DNA from: Streptomyces sp. NRRL S-350
GTDB taxonomy: Bacteria > Actinomycetota > Actinomycetes > Streptomycetales > Streptomycetaceae
NCBI RefSeq assembly: GCF_000719705.1
Contig: NZ_JOHO01000001.1
Location: 219,354 to 283,353, forward strand
Length of the DNA stretch: 64,000 nt
Direction of reading: 5' to 3'
The notes under the pieces are model-generated. The model saw nothing but the letters and a program-made list of their open reading frames with translations. It was not told the DNA's origin and ran no database searches. The position numbers and the translations under genes were made by a program. Shown one piece after another: positions 32,363-41,318 of the stretch (positions are counted from its first letter, which is position 1; every line of letters starts with the position of its first letter).

Positions 32363-33481
32363 TCATCGGGGCGGCAGGAGCGAGGCCATGAACTGGACCG
32401 TGGAGGCGAAGGCGTCGCCCGGCCGGGCGTGGACGTCCTCACGGCCGTTCGCGGTCATGATCGCGCCGTGCAAGGCGTACTGGTGGGGATTCTGGCTGAC
32501 CAGGGTCAGTCGGTTGCCGAAGAGCGCGACCACCTGGGCGATCCTGTCGATCCGCGACAGGCCGGTGAGGATGATCGGCATGTCGGCCGGCAGGTTCTCC
32601 GCGAGCCAGTAGAGACCGGGCAGCGCCCACGTGTCCCAGTTCGAGTTCTCCCTGACGGTCTGCAGGTTGACGGCGATCGCCGGCGGCGGCGCGTCCTCGA
32701 TCCAGGAGGTGTAACGCTCGAGGTCCTCCAGCCGGAACCAGTAGATGTTCGGAACGGTGGGCACACCGGCGTCGGCGAGCTCCTGGGCGATCAGAAGGCA
32801 CCGGCGCATGTTGAGCAGGTGTTCGGTCCGAGGCCAGTTGCCGTAGATCGAATAGTTGGGGGCGAGCACCAGATCCCAGCCCTGGGCGGCGATCTCCTCG
32901 ACCAGGCCGTCCCGCTTGCGGTACGTCCAGAGCGCTTCGACCAGCGGGTCCTCTCCGTAGCCGACGAGGACCGCCTTCTGGCCCTCGCGCAGGGCGAGGA
33001 CCTCACGGGCCTGCTTGCCGGCGAAGCGCGGGTAGATCGAGTGGGTGTCGGGGGAGAAGACCCGGCGGAGGCCAACCCCGTACGCGGGCCAGCGCAGGCT
33101 GGCGTCCAGCTGCGTGACGTTCGAGCCGTCGGTCATCGGGATGAAGGCCGGGAGCTCGGGCAGGGCGCCGTCGATGGTGATGTCGTCGAAGGTGAGGGTG
33201 CCGCCGACATCGGCCATCCACTGCGCGATGTCCGTGCGTGATCCGCAGCGGATCGGGCAGCCGCCGCACGCACCGGCCGGCGAGCCCGCCTCGGTCGCGG
33301 AGCAGCTGCAGTACGAGCAGTCCGAGTTGCTGCCCGAGCAGAGCGGCTCGACGGTTGCCGGGCCTCCCCGGCCGTCCGGGCCGGCCCAGAAGGCGCAGCT
33401 GCGGCAGTCGCAGCCGCGACCGGGCAGGGGCAGGGGCTGCGGCTGGCCTACTCGGGGCATCTGAAGGGAAACGGTGGTCAT
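32363..33481 (-). CDS. DUF4417 family protein
   Basis: A 372-residue protein with a cysteine-rich N-terminus (CDCRSCAFW, CSYCSC, CGGCPIRCG), then the DUF4417 core: VGYGEDPLVEALW, LAPNYSIYGNWPRTEHLLNMRR, IAQELADAGVPTVPNIYWFR, and AVNLQTVRENSNWDTWALPGLYW. The cysteines probably bind zinc or iron-sulphur. The family is common in actinobacterial mobile elements; its function is not known to me. Its ATG overlaps the stop of the ParB-like gene (ATGA). Confidence 0.75.
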   Translation of the reverse strand: MTTVSLQMPRVGQPQPLPLPGRGCDCRSCAFWAGPDGRGGPATVEPLCSGSNSDCSYCSCSATEAGSPAGACGGCPIRCGSRTDIAQWMADVGGTLTFDDITIDGALPELPAFIPMTDGSNVTQLDASLRWPAYGVGLRRVFSPDTHSIYPRFAGKQAREVLALREGQKAVLVGYGEDPLVEALWTYRKRDGLVEEIAAQGWDLVLAPNYSIYGNWPRTEHLLNMRRCLLIAQELADAGVPTVPNIYWFRLEDLERYTSWIEDAPPPAIAVNLQTVRENSNWDTWALPGLYWLAENLPADMPIILTGLSRIDRIAQVVALFGNRLTLVSQNPHQYALHGAIMTANGREDVHARPGDAFASTVQFMASLLPPR

Positions 33482-34797
33482 GCGGCGGTCTCGCTCTCTT
33501 GGATCGGAGTGGGGTTGGTGGCGTCGGCCAGGTGCTGTTCGAGCTCGCGGAGCGCCAGGCGCAGTGACCCGCGGTCGAACCGGGGGACTTCCCGGCCCGC
33601 GCGGACCTCGGCCAGTAGGCCGCGGAGTCCGTCAAGGGCGCTGCGGACCACGTGGGAGTCCGCCGCGGGAGCTGGAGGGGGAGTCGGTGGCGTGTTGTCC
33701 TGCGCGGGAGGAGCGGGAACGGCGGCGACAGCTGGGTGCTCGACCTCGCCGTCGGGCCCGGCGTCCTGGATCTGCTCGGGGGTCTCGTCGGCTCCGTCGG
33801 TCTCCGTGTCAGCGGGGCTGAAGGGCTCGGGGACGCGGGTGAGCGCGCGGCGGCGGCCGTCGTTGGCCCGCTCCAGGCGTTCCTCCGCGGCCTCGATCAC
33901 CTCGTCGGGCTCGAGTTCCGGTGCCGTCAGGCCGATGTCGACGGCACTGGGCAGCAGGTGCAGTCGGCTGCTGCTCTTCAGCGCCGCCCAGATGTCGGCC
34001 GCCGCGGCCTCGCGCCCGCGGCGCAGCGCCGCGAACTTGATCCTGGTGTTGAGACGGACGGCCTCCTCGTCCATCTCCTCGGTCAACTCCCGGGGCAGCT
34101 CCCGGAAGGCGCGCACGAGTTCGGTGGCTTTGCGCTCGGTGAGCTGGAGGCCGAGGCGGCTGAGGACCTCGGTCCAGGGTGCCGCGCAGCTCTGGTCCGT
34201 GCCGCGGATCTTCTCCAGGGCCTTGAAGCGTTCGACGCTGTCGGTGATGGCGTAGACGTGGCCCGGGACGGGCTTGCCGGCCCGCAGCAGCTTGCCGACC
34301 AGCACGGCGCACCGCTGGTACATCAGGGCAGCGGCCTGCTCGCCCGGGCGCAGAGGCTCACGGGCGAAATTCTCCACGAACCTCCACATATGCCGCTCTT
34401 CGTCGCTGAGCGGGCCCGGGCACACGACGGCGGCCAGCGCCGCGAAGTGCGGGTTGTCCGGCAGGTTCTGGGCACCCCAGCGCATGGCCCGCAGGCGGCG
34501 CTCGCCGGTGACCAAGCGGATGGTCGGGGCGCGGCCGGCGACGGTGATCTCTTCCGCGAGGACGGGTTCGAGCATGCCCACGACCGACATCGACGAGATG
34601 AGGTCGGACAGTTCCTCGGGAGCGGTCACGTCGCCGGGCTTGCGCCCCTGGGGCTCGGTGAACGGGCTGCCCGGCCCGCGCATCGGCAGCATCTCGAAGC
34701 GGCGCTGCCTCAGCTTGGCGCTGCGGTGCAGGATCTCGGTCAGCTGGATCATGCTGCCACCCTCGGGCGGTGCATCTTCCACCGTGGCGATGGTCAT
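33478..34797 (-). CDS. ParB-like partition/nuclease-fold protein
   Basis: A 439-residue protein. The N-terminal ParB/Srx domain is recognisable by LSDLISSMSVVGMLEPVLAEE and LVTGERRLRAMRW (GERRxRA box). A helical central region (ERKATELVRAFRELPRELTEEM) may hold the helix-turn-helix. Residues 300-390 are low-complexity Pro/Ala/Glu, and a helical tail follows (SLRLALRELEQHLAD). It probably takes part in partition or regulation. No ParA-type ATPase is seen in this window. It belongs to the operon behind element B3. Confidence 0.7.
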   Translation of the reverse strand: MTIATVEDAPPEGGSMIQLTEILHRSAKLRQRRFEMLPMRGPGSPFTEPQGRKPGDVTAPEELSDLISSMSVVGMLEPVLAEEITVAGRAPTIRLVTGERRLRAMRWGAQNLPDNPHFAALAAVVCPGPLSDEERHMWRFVENFAREPLRPGEQAAALMYQRCAVLVGKLLRAGKPVPGHVYAITDSVERFKALEKIRGTDQSCAAPWTEVLSRLGLQLTERKATELVRAFRELPRELTEEMDEEAVRLNTRIKFAALRRGREAAAADIWAALKSSSRLHLLPSAVDIGLTAPELEPDEVIEAAEERLERANDGRRRALTRVPEPFSPADTETDGADETPEQIQDAGPDGEVEHPAVAAVPAPPAQDNTPPTPPPAPAADSHVVRSALDGLRGLLAEVRAGREVPRFDRGSLRLALRELEQHLADATNPTPIQESETAA

Positions 34798-34848
34798 GAG
34801 CTGGTGTCCTTCGTGCGGTGGCGGCGCGGCCGTATGGGTCGCGCCGGC

Positions 34849-35862
34849 TCACTGAGCGGTCTTGAGGTACAGGTCGGTCAGCGGAGGCCGCTGCTCGGGT
34901 GTGCCGCGCAGGAGCGGCGTGAAGATCGGCTCGAACGGCCCGCGCTCCTGGAGGAGCTGCAGCGTGGTCACGCCGATCGACAGCCGGCCGGCCAGACGCG
35001 AGAGCCGCGGATCCGCCCGGGTCAGGGTGTAGAGGTCTTCGGTCCGCGCGGCGAGCCGGGAGGGCAGCGTGGGTGAGGGCCTGCCGTCCAACACCACCAG
35101 GAGCCGAGGGAAGACCGGGTACGTGTACTGCCACGCCGGCCTGGTCGAAGCCGCCGACCGGCGGGCCCGGTCGGGGTGCTGCGGCACGTACTCGTGCATT
35201 CGGCCGTACGCCGCGACCTTGGCCGCCAGCCGGGCAGCCGTCATCGTGGCGCGGTCCAGCTCCAGGAACAGCGTCATCATCGCCCGCTGCCCCCGCCGCA
35301 CATGCACGTAGCTCAACACCGCGTCGCTGATGACGTGGTCGTCCTCGAAACGGCGCTGCCCGTCCCGGATTCGGTGGGCGACCTCCGGTGTCCAGTCGAG
35401 CGGCCCGCACTCGTGCCCCAGCCGGGCCGCGTGCCTCGCGAAGGCGATGCCCGTCTCGTTGACCGCCAGGGTGTGCAGTTGCCGAGCCCCGGCGACCGCC
35501 TCCGGCGTGATCCGGTAGGGCCGCGGCTGAAGCTCCCCGCCGTCCTCCACGGACTGCGCGCCCTCCTCGGTCAGGAACCACAGGTACGGCGGCTTGGTCG
35601 GGCGCCGCGTCTTGCGCTCCCCCTGCCCGGCCGCCTGGGGCTGGTGGCTGGCCCAGATGCGCTGGACCAGGCCGGCCGCGAGGAGGCCGCGCAGCTGACG
35701 GCGCAGGTAGGAGGCGCTCGCCGTCGGCAGCAGCAGCCGCTGCAGCTGATCGGTGGACATCACCCGGTGCTGGTACAGCACATGGAGCACCCGGGTGCCG
35801 ATGGAGTGGAAGCTCGCGCGCTGCTCCACACTCGGAGCAGGGACGTCGGTGACCATGTTCAT
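34849..35862 (-). CDS. Replication-relaxation family protein
   Basis: A 337-residue protein typical of the Replic_Relax family: an N-terminal winged helix (HVLYQHRVMSTDQLQRLLLP, YLRRQLRGLLAAGLVQRI), YLWFLTEEGAQSVE, HTLAVNETGIAFARHA, DAVLSYVHV and FLELDRATMTAARLAAKV. In actinobacterial conjugative elements such proteins are thought to help process transfer DNA. It is coupled to the VirD4-like gene by an ATGA overlap, as expected for a relaxosome-coupling pair. No canonical MOB relaxase is visible in the window. Confidence 0.8.
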   Translation of the reverse strand: MNMVTDVPAPSVEQRASFHSIGTRVLHVLYQHRVMSTDQLQRLLLPTASASYLRRQLRGLLAAGLVQRIWASHQPQAAGQGERKTRRPTKPPYLWFLTEEGAQSVEDGGELQPRPYRITPEAVAGARQLHTLAVNETGIAFARHAARLGHECGPLDWTPEVAHRIRDGQRRFEDDHVISDAVLSYVHVRRGQRAMMTLFLELDRATMTAARLAAKVAAYGRMHEYVPQHPDRARRSAASTRPAWQYTYPVFPRLLVVLDGRPSPTLPSRLAARTEDLYTLTRADPRLSRLAGRLSIGVTTLQLLQERGPFEPIFTPLLRGTPEQRPPLTDLYLKTAQ

Positions 35863-38297
35863 ACGACCACCGAGCCGCCGGCCGGGCCGTCGTCCTCGTC
35901 GTAGGGCGGCTCGTCCTCGTCATACGGAGGCTCCTCATCGGGAGAGCCGCTGATCACGGTGCCCGGGTCCTTGCTGATCCGAACCCGTCCGCCCTCGGGC
36001 GCGTCCTCAGCCTGGGCAGGGGCACCGTTCTCTGCGGCACCATCCTGGTCGCGGGGCACGTCGTCGTCATCGTCCGGCTGCACCTGGATCGAGGCGAGGG
36101 CACGCATGATCCGGTTGTCGAGCCGACGGAGGTCGTCGAGGATGTCCCGGACCGGGCGCCGGCGCAGGTTCTGGTCGACGGAAGCCGACAGCTTCGGCAG
36201 ATCATCGGGACGGTGGTAGTCCTCGTACAGCTCCTCGACGCTGGCGCCCCGCACCCGGAACGGGTCGGTGCGTCCGTCGGCGAGGGTCACCGACATCACG
36301 TAGTTGTACGGCCGCAGGGCGGTGATGGTGTCCGGCTCGACCTTCTTGCCCCAGCGCCGGGTCACCAGCATCGCCTCGTCGACGTCGCTGGCGGTCGTCG
36401 AGAGCACCGACAGGTTCTGCAACAACCCCTGCCTGGTCGTCGGGGTCAGACGCTGCGCCATCTGCGTCATTGCCAACAACTTCACCCGGAACTTGCGCAG
36501 CTGTTCGGCGATCGCGGCCAGGGTGCCCTTGCTGGCCCCGTCGACCGCGGTGAGCTCGTCGATGAAGCAGTAGAAGTCCTTGCGGTCCGCCACGGGAATG
36601 TCCCGGCGCGACAGGCCGGCTCGGAACAGGTCGTAGATCAGCAGGCAGCTGACGATCCGGTCGGTGTCGCCCGTACCCGACGGGCAGATGAAGACCACCT
36701 TGCCCTGGTCCATCGCGGTCCGGATGTCGTAGGTGGACAGCGACGACCCGAGGAACGCCTTCACCGCGTTGGAGGAGTCGAGGCGCTCGATGATGTTGGT
36801 GACGACCGGCGTCGCCTCGCCCGGATATTTCTTGTAGGTCTTCTCCCAGAAGTCCCTCAGGTTCTTCGACAGGTAGGGGACGACGGCGTCCCGCCACTCC
36901 TCGTCGGTGAGGATCGTGCGGATCTGGAAGATCGTGGGCGCGAGTTCGGGCTTGCCGGCCTTCGCGAGCAGCAGGGACAGCTCCACGAGCGACTCGACCG
37001 AGCGGGTGAGGATCGTCTTGGCACGGCCCGCCGAGTCGCTCCAGTTCAGCGCGCTGGAGAAACCCGTGACCACGTACTGGACGATGTCGGGGATGTCCTC
37101 CTCTTTGCGGTTCTGCATCGACAGCGGGTTCCAGGACGCGACCATTGCGTTCATGTCGGGCGAGGTCAGGTCGATCTCCCAGATCCGCGGCGCGAGCTCA
37201 CGGTGCGCGAGATACGGGCGGGCCCGCTGCCAACCGTCCCCATGCGGGTCCAGGAACAAGATGCCGTGCCCGTTGTGGGCCAGCGCGATGGCCTGCACCA
37301 GGCTCATCTCCGTTTTGCCGTAGCCGGCCTTGCCGAGGAACAGGGCGAAGAGCAGGTAGCGCAGCGGGATGCCGGCCAGGCGTTCTCCGCCGCCGGGCTT
37401 GGAGACCCAGCCCAGGGGCAGCAGGTCGGGCTGGCCGGTCCACGAGGGCAGCCCCGGGTGCGGCGGCGGGACCACACCGCCGGAGCGCATCACGTTCGCC
37501 GCCGCGTTGTGCTTGGTCGGGGGCTTCAGCAGCCCGGCGATCTCCTCGCCGGTCACCCACCCGCGTCGACGCGGGGCGAAGAGGCCCGTCTCGAAGCGCC
37601 GGTCGAAGTGCTGACGGTAGAACACCGAGTCGGCGCGCAACCGGGTCAGGCCAAGGTTCAACCCGACAGGCCGCAGGTAGTTGTCGCCCGCCCAGCCCTC
37701 CAGAGCCGCGAGGAGCTGGTCCAGCAGCAGACGCGGCCGGTGCGGGTCGGTGGAGCAGGTACGCAGCAGCAGCTGAAGGTCGAAGACCGGGTCGACACCC
37801 GGGTGGAACTTCCCCATAGCGGCCTTCATGTCAGTCGCGTTGAGCATGCGCTGCGCCCGGGGGCGGTTGCCCGCGGAAGGACGCTTGGCCTGGGCGCCGC
37901 GCATCTCGGAGGCGATCTCCGAGCCGATCGAGGACAGCCGGTCAAGGCTGAAGCCGGAGCCGCCCCCGCCCTGGCGCGGCATCCCGGGAATGGCCGGCAT
38001 GTCGTTCGGCGAGCGCCGGGAGGCGGCCAGGAGTCGGCTGCGTCGACGCGCGACCCTGCCCGCGGCGACCGGGACCAGGTCCAGGACAACGTCGGCGCGC
38101 TCCTGGAGGGATGCGCGGACGTCGGCGACCGCGGCGGCCAGGGCCTCGAGCGGATCAGGCTTCAAAGGGACGTCCCGCAGGGCGAGGTGGTCCGGCAGCG
38201 CCAGGGCCAGCTCGGCACGCGCGACGTGGAGTCGGCGCTCGGCAGCCGGCGGAGTGTTCTTCGACAGGCTCACGGCCGCATCGGACGACTTACTCAT
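35859..38297 (-). CDS. VirD4/TraD-like coupling ATPase
   Basis: An 812-residue P-loop ATPase. Walker A is GKAGYGKTE near residue 320, with LFLDPHG shortly after. Walker B is FYCFIDELTAV, and AMTQMAQRLT is the sensor region. The N-terminal 150 residues are helical with no clear membrane span; the small membrane protein encoded just upstream (38324-38839) may provide the anchor. The C-terminus is acidic and low-complexity (repeated PPYDED). It would feed DNA to the secretion channel. Confidence 0.8.
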   Translation of the reverse strand: MSKSSDAAVSLSKNTPPAAERRLHVARAELALALPDHLALRDVPLKPDPLEALAAAVADVRASLQERADVVLDLVPVAAGRVARRRSRLLAASRRSPNDMPAIPGMPRQGGGGSGFSLDRLSSIGSEIASEMRGAQAKRPSAGNRPRAQRMLNATDMKAAMGKFHPGVDPVFDLQLLLRTCSTDPHRPRLLLDQLLAALEGWAGDNYLRPVGLNLGLTRLRADSVFYRQHFDRRFETGLFAPRRRGWVTGEEIAGLLKPPTKHNAAANVMRSGGVVPPPHPGLPSWTGQPDLLPLGWVSKPGGGERLAGIPLRYLLFALFLGKAGYGKTEMSLVQAIALAHNGHGILFLDPHGDGWQRARPYLAHRELAPRIWEIDLTSPDMNAMVASWNPLSMQNRKEEDIPDIVQYVVTGFSSALNWSDSAGRAKTILTRSVESLVELSLLLAKAGKPELAPTIFQIRTILTDEEWRDAVVPYLSKNLRDFWEKTYKKYPGEATPVVTNIIERLDSSNAVKAFLGSSLSTYDIRTAMDQGKVVFICPSGTGDTDRIVSCLLIYDLFRAGLSRRDIPVADRKDFYCFIDELTAVDGASKGTLAAIAEQLRKFRVKLLAMTQMAQRLTPTTRQGLLQNLSVLSTTASDVDEAMLVTRRWGKKVEPDTITALRPYNYVMSVTLADGRTDPFRVRGASVEELYEDYHRPDDLPKLSASVDQNLRRRPVRDILDDLRRLDNRIMRALASIQVQPDDDDDVPRDQDGAAENGAPAQAEDAPEGGRVRISKDPGTVISGSPDEEPPYDEDEPPYDEDDGPAGGSVVV

Positions 38298-38323
38298 GAT
38301 CGTTTCCTCTGTGTGGCGGGCGG

Positions 38324-38839
38324 TCAGGCTGCGGCGGTCGAGGCGCCGGTGCCGTCGTTGTGGACGCCGAGCCGGATCTTCGGGCGCTCGGGCTTGCTCT
38401 CCTGGCCGGTGACGGCGCGCAGCTCGCACTGGGCGTAGCCCTGGTGGCGCAGCACGGTCGTGGCGCGGGCGGGCCCTTCGACGCGAAGCGTCAGCGGACC
38501 GCCGACGGACATCAACCGCACGCGCATCGCGGTGCCGCGGGCCGGCAACGCCCAGCGGGACGTGCTGCGCTGGGCCCGCGCGATCTGCTTCGCGAAGCGC
38601 AGGACGTCCTCGAGCGCCGGGTCGAAGCCGTTGGTGGGGAGGACCTCGAACGCGGTGCGGTTGCTCAGCGTGGACCGGCTCATCAGCCGCTGCGCCGAGC
38701 TGACGGTGACGGCGACGGCGAGGGCGCAGGCGGCGACCCACCACAGGTTGCCCATGGCCCAGGACTGGGCCTGCTGGGCGAGCTCGGGGAGGTTGCCGAC
38801 GCCGGAGATGATCTCGTCGATCACGTCGTTGGTCGTCAT
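38324..38839 (-). CDS. Small membrane protein preceding the coupling ATPase
   Basis: A 171-residue protein with one membrane segment near residues 32-48 (LWWVAACALAVAVTV) and a soluble C-terminal domain (FEVLPTNGFDPALEDVLRFAKQIARAQ). First gene behind element B3. Its adjacency to an ATPase lacking an evident membrane anchor suggests it is the missing membrane subunit. Confidence 0.6.
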   Translation of the reverse strand: MTTNDVIDEIISGVGNLPELAQQAQSWAMGNLWWVAACALAVAVTVSSAQRLMSRSTLSNRTAFEVLPTNGFDPALEDVLRFAKQIARAQRSTSRWALPARGTAMRVRLMSVGGPLTLRVEGPARATTVLRHQGYAQCELRAVTGQESKPERPKIRLGVHNDGTGASTAAA

Positions 38840-38932
38840 CGGCGGTCGGCCTTGCTGATGAGCGGGGCGGTGTTCAGGCGCTCGGACACGGGATGGCTCC
38901 AGGTGGCATCGGTCGGAGTTCGGCGGATGCAC

Positions 38933-38963
38933 ATAGAGGTGTGGAAGAGCCCCGGGGTGTGAC
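38933..38963 (-). promoter_or_regulatory. Promoter-like element B3
   Basis: Minus strand: GTCACAC (38963-38957), 15 bases, CACCTCTAT ending at 38933. It drives the coupling/partition operon 38839 to 32363. Confidence 0.8.
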
Positions 38964-39006
38964 AGCCCTCGGAAAGAAGTTCTGCGCAGCGCGATGGGAC
39001 AGCAAA

Positions 39007-39040
39007 GGAGCCGGGGTCCGCCTGAGCGGACCCCGGCTCC
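39007..39040 (-). terminator. Terminator of the secretion operon
   Basis: A 15-bp perfect stem (39007-39021 and 39026-39040) with loop CTGA, between the last secretion-operon gene and element B3. Confidence 0.8.
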
Positions 39041-39145
39041 AGTCGAGGTGTAGATTCCGGCCGGACTCGTCGTCTTACACAGCCGGGGCCTGCGAGGCCC
39101 TTATGCGTCCGGATGACTTGTCGGTGACTTCATCCGGCCGATCGG

Positions 39146-39337
39146 TCAGATTGACAACTCACTGATCCCGCTGGGGGTGCTGCCGGCGTCACGCGGCTCG
39201 AACAGCTGCTTGCGTGCAGCGCTGTTGGCGAGCCGGACCGGGTCTACGCCCGGGTGCGAATCCCGTAGGACGGTAGGCATGATCAGTAGGTGGTGATCGA
39301 AGCGACCGGGCTCGGGCCAGATGTCGGGCACGGTCAC
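39146..39337 (-). CDS. 63-residue protein at the end of the secretion operon
   Basis: Starts at a GTG (39337) preceded by a perfect GGAGG: VTVPDIWPEPGRFDHHLL, continuing MPTVLRDSHPGVDPVRLANSAARKQL. The strong ribosome-binding site is the main evidence. No family is recognised. Confidence 0.5.
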   Translation of the reverse strand: MTVPDIWPEPGRFDHHLLIMPTVLRDSHPGVDPVRLANSAARKQLFEPRDAGSTPSGISELSI

Positions 39338-39440
39338 GGGAGCCTCCAATGAGCACAGACGCAAGATCTATGGGACGTTGTCCGGCTGAGTTGCCGCAGA
39401 TGACCTGCTGATGACAAGTCAACCGGAACCTACACGAGGA

Positions 39441-40526
39441 CTATCCGACGTGCCGCATCTCGACGACGGTGTTCATGGGACCGGCGGACCCGGTCCACTG
39501 TGACAGGGGGGTGATCCGGACGGGCTTTCCCGTACGCGGCGCTTCGATGACCTCGTTGTTTCCTATGTACATGCCGACGTGGCCGGGGGCGGAGGCGCTG
39601 CCGTCCGATCCGGGCGTGAACAGCAGGTCGCCCGGCGCCAGCCGGGACACGTCGCTGACGTGCGTACCGGACTTGACCTGGTCGAAGGTGACCCGGGGGA
39701 GGTTCACGCCGGCCGATGCCCACGCGAACTGCATGAGGCTGGAGCAGTCGCAGCCGTTGTTCCGGGCGTGGTCGAAGGGGGGCTTGCAGTCCCCGCCGTA
39801 CTGGTACATCGTCCCGAGCGCGGTCCTGGCGGTGGCGATCGCCTGCGCGGCGCCGCCCGATCCGGAGGGCAGGGGAACGTTCCCGCCGCTGTCGAGGGCG
39901 GCCCACTTCCCGGCCAGGTCCCGGATCTTCTTGACGTAGTCGCGGGTCTGGGTGATGGGCGGGATGCCGCCGGCCTTCTGCACGGCGTAGGGGCCAGCGT
40001 TGTAGGCCGCGAGCATGTTGTCGGTCTTGTCGCCGGCGACGTCCTTCACCTGGTTGGCGAGGTAGCAGTCGTAGGCGATCGCCGCAGGGATGGCGTCCTG
40101 GGGGTTCCAGACGTCCTTGACGCCGTCACCATTGCCGTCGACGCCGTGCTCGGCCCAGGTGGTGGGGATGAACTGCGCGATTCCATCGGCGATCGGCTTC
40201 TTGACCTTCTCGTTCGTGTTGGGGTCGGTCACCCACTCGAAGGACTGGGCGGTCGGGTCGAAGCCGCTCTCGCTGTAGATCTGCGCGGCGATCAAGGACG
40301 CGGTCACCTCGGCACACCCGTACTTCCCGATGTTGTTGAGGATGAGCGTCCTGTACTCGGCGGGCACGGGTGCGTTGTCCGCGATGCCGCCGCCGAAGCC
40401 GGCGTTCTCCATGCCGCCGCTGGTGTTGTCGCTGCCCACGGCCATCGCTACCGCGACGACCGCGGCGATGACGATGGTGAGCAGGAGGCCGCCCAGGCTG
40501 GTCAGGGCGAACATGACCTTCTTCAT
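39441..40526 (-). CDS. Cell-wall hydrolase: lytic transglycosylase plus NlpC/P60
   Basis: A 361-residue protein. An N-terminal membrane anchor lies near residues 8-32 (LTSLGGLLLTIVIAAVVAVAMA). A lytic-transglycosylase-like domain follows (IAAQIYSESGFDPTAQSF, IADGIAQFIPTTWAEHG, AYNAGPYAVQKAGGIP). The C-terminal NlpC/P60 domain has catalytic Cys in NGCDCSSLMQFAW and His in APGHVGMYIG. This two-domain enzyme is the VirB1-like peptidoglycan-opening component of Gram-positive type IV secretion systems. It follows the TcpC-like and VirB6-like genes in one operon. Confidence 0.85.
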   Translation of the reverse strand: MKKVMFALTSLGGLLLTIVIAAVVAVAMAVGSDNTSGGMENAGFGGGIADNAPVPAEYRTLILNNIGKYGCAEVTASLIAAQIYSESGFDPTAQSFEWVTDPNTNEKVKKPIADGIAQFIPTTWAEHGVDGNGDGVKDVWNPQDAIPAAIAYDCYLANQVKDVAGDKTDNMLAAYNAGPYAVQKAGGIPPITQTRDYVKKIRDLAGKWAALDSGGNVPLPSGSGGAAQAIATARTALGTMYQYGGDCKPPFDHARNNGCDCSSLMQFAWASAGVNLPRVTFDQVKSGTHVSDVSRLAPGDLLFTPGSDGSASAPGHVGMYIGNNEVIEAPRTGKPVRITPLSQWTGSAGPMNTVVEMRHVG

Positions 40527-40539
40527 CTGCGCCCCCTGC

Positions 40540-41220
40540 TCACGCGTCGGGCAGCGCTGTGACCAGCCAGGTCCCGGCCTGGCTGCGCGCGAGCTTGAGG
40601 GCGACCTGCTCGTCCGTACTGCTCGGCTTGCCGGCCGCAGGGGTGACGGTCAGCCGGTACTGCACCCGCACCCAGGCCGTGTCGGCCGTCGGAGCAGGGG
40701 CGCCGTCGGGAACGGCGACGCGGGAGATCTCCGCTGTGACGAGTGCCTGGGCCTGAGTCCACTGCTGCCACTGGCGGGCGCTGCCGGCGGAGGCGGTCGT
40801 CAGCTGCTCGGCCAAGTCCTTGCTGACGTGGGCGCCGGCGCGGCGGGCGGCGTCGCCGTAGGAGCTGTCCTTCCCCGGCCGGGCGTCGTGCCCCGTCCAG
40901 GCGAGGACGAACCGGCGGGCGGCGGTGGCGACGTCCTCCGGCACCGGCGCGACGCTCGGGGCATCGTCGCTGGCCGGCGTCGGCGAGGGGCTGGTGCTGG
41001 AAGAAGGCGTCGCCGCCGGGTGGCTCGGGGCGCTGTCCGAAGGCTCGGTGTTGCTCTCCGCTCGGGCCGAGGCCGCAGTCGGTGCCGAGGCTGACCTCGG
41101 AGCGGACGACGGTCCGTGGGTCAGCAGCGCGATGCCGACGCAGGCGAGAAGGGCTGACGCCGCGAGCAGGGCCACAGTGCCCGCGGTGCGGGGGCGTCGC
41201 TGGCGATCGGTGTGCGGCAT
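40540..41220 (-). CDS. Membrane-anchored conjugation accessory protein (TcpC/VirB8-like size)
   Basis: A 226-residue protein with an N-terminal membrane segment (TVALLAASALLACVGIALL), a Ser/Pro/Ala-rich linker, and a C-terminal NTF2-like-sized domain (VATAARRFVLAWTGHDARPG; TAWVRVQYRLTVTP; VALKLARSQAGTWLVTAL). The architecture fits extracellular VirB8/TcpC-type scaffold proteins, but similarity is limited. Confidence 0.55.
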   Translation of the reverse strand: MPHTDRQRRPRTAGTVALLAASALLACVGIALLTHGPSSAPRSASAPTAASARAESNTEPSDSAPSHPAATPSSSTSPSPTPASDDAPSVAPVPEDVATAARRFVLAWTGHDARPGKDSSYGDAARRAGAHVSKDLAEQLTTASAGSARQWQQWTQAQALVTAEISRVAVPDGAPAPTADTAWVRVQYRLTVTPAAGKPSSTDEQVALKLARSQAGTWLVTALPDA

Positions 41221-41282
41221 GGGGGTACCCCGTCCGGTGGTTCGAAGTGGTCGCGCACAGACGGCGCGAGAAGGGAGCGGGG

Positions 41283-41313
41283 CTGGTGGGGCCCGCGGGG
41301 CGGGCCCCACCAG
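41283..41313 (-). terminator. Hairpin after the VirB6-like gene
   Basis: A 14-bp stem (41283-41296 and 41300-41313) with a 3-nt loop, just past the stop at 41319. It may partly terminate, as downstream secretion genes continue. Confidence 0.6.
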
Positions 41314-41318
41314 CGGGA

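Noticed and set aside
39225..39262. T-arm-like sequence CGGG-TGCGAAT-CCCG, possible tRNA
   Set aside because: No matching acceptor stem or anticodon arm, and the region lies inside the small gene 39146-39337.
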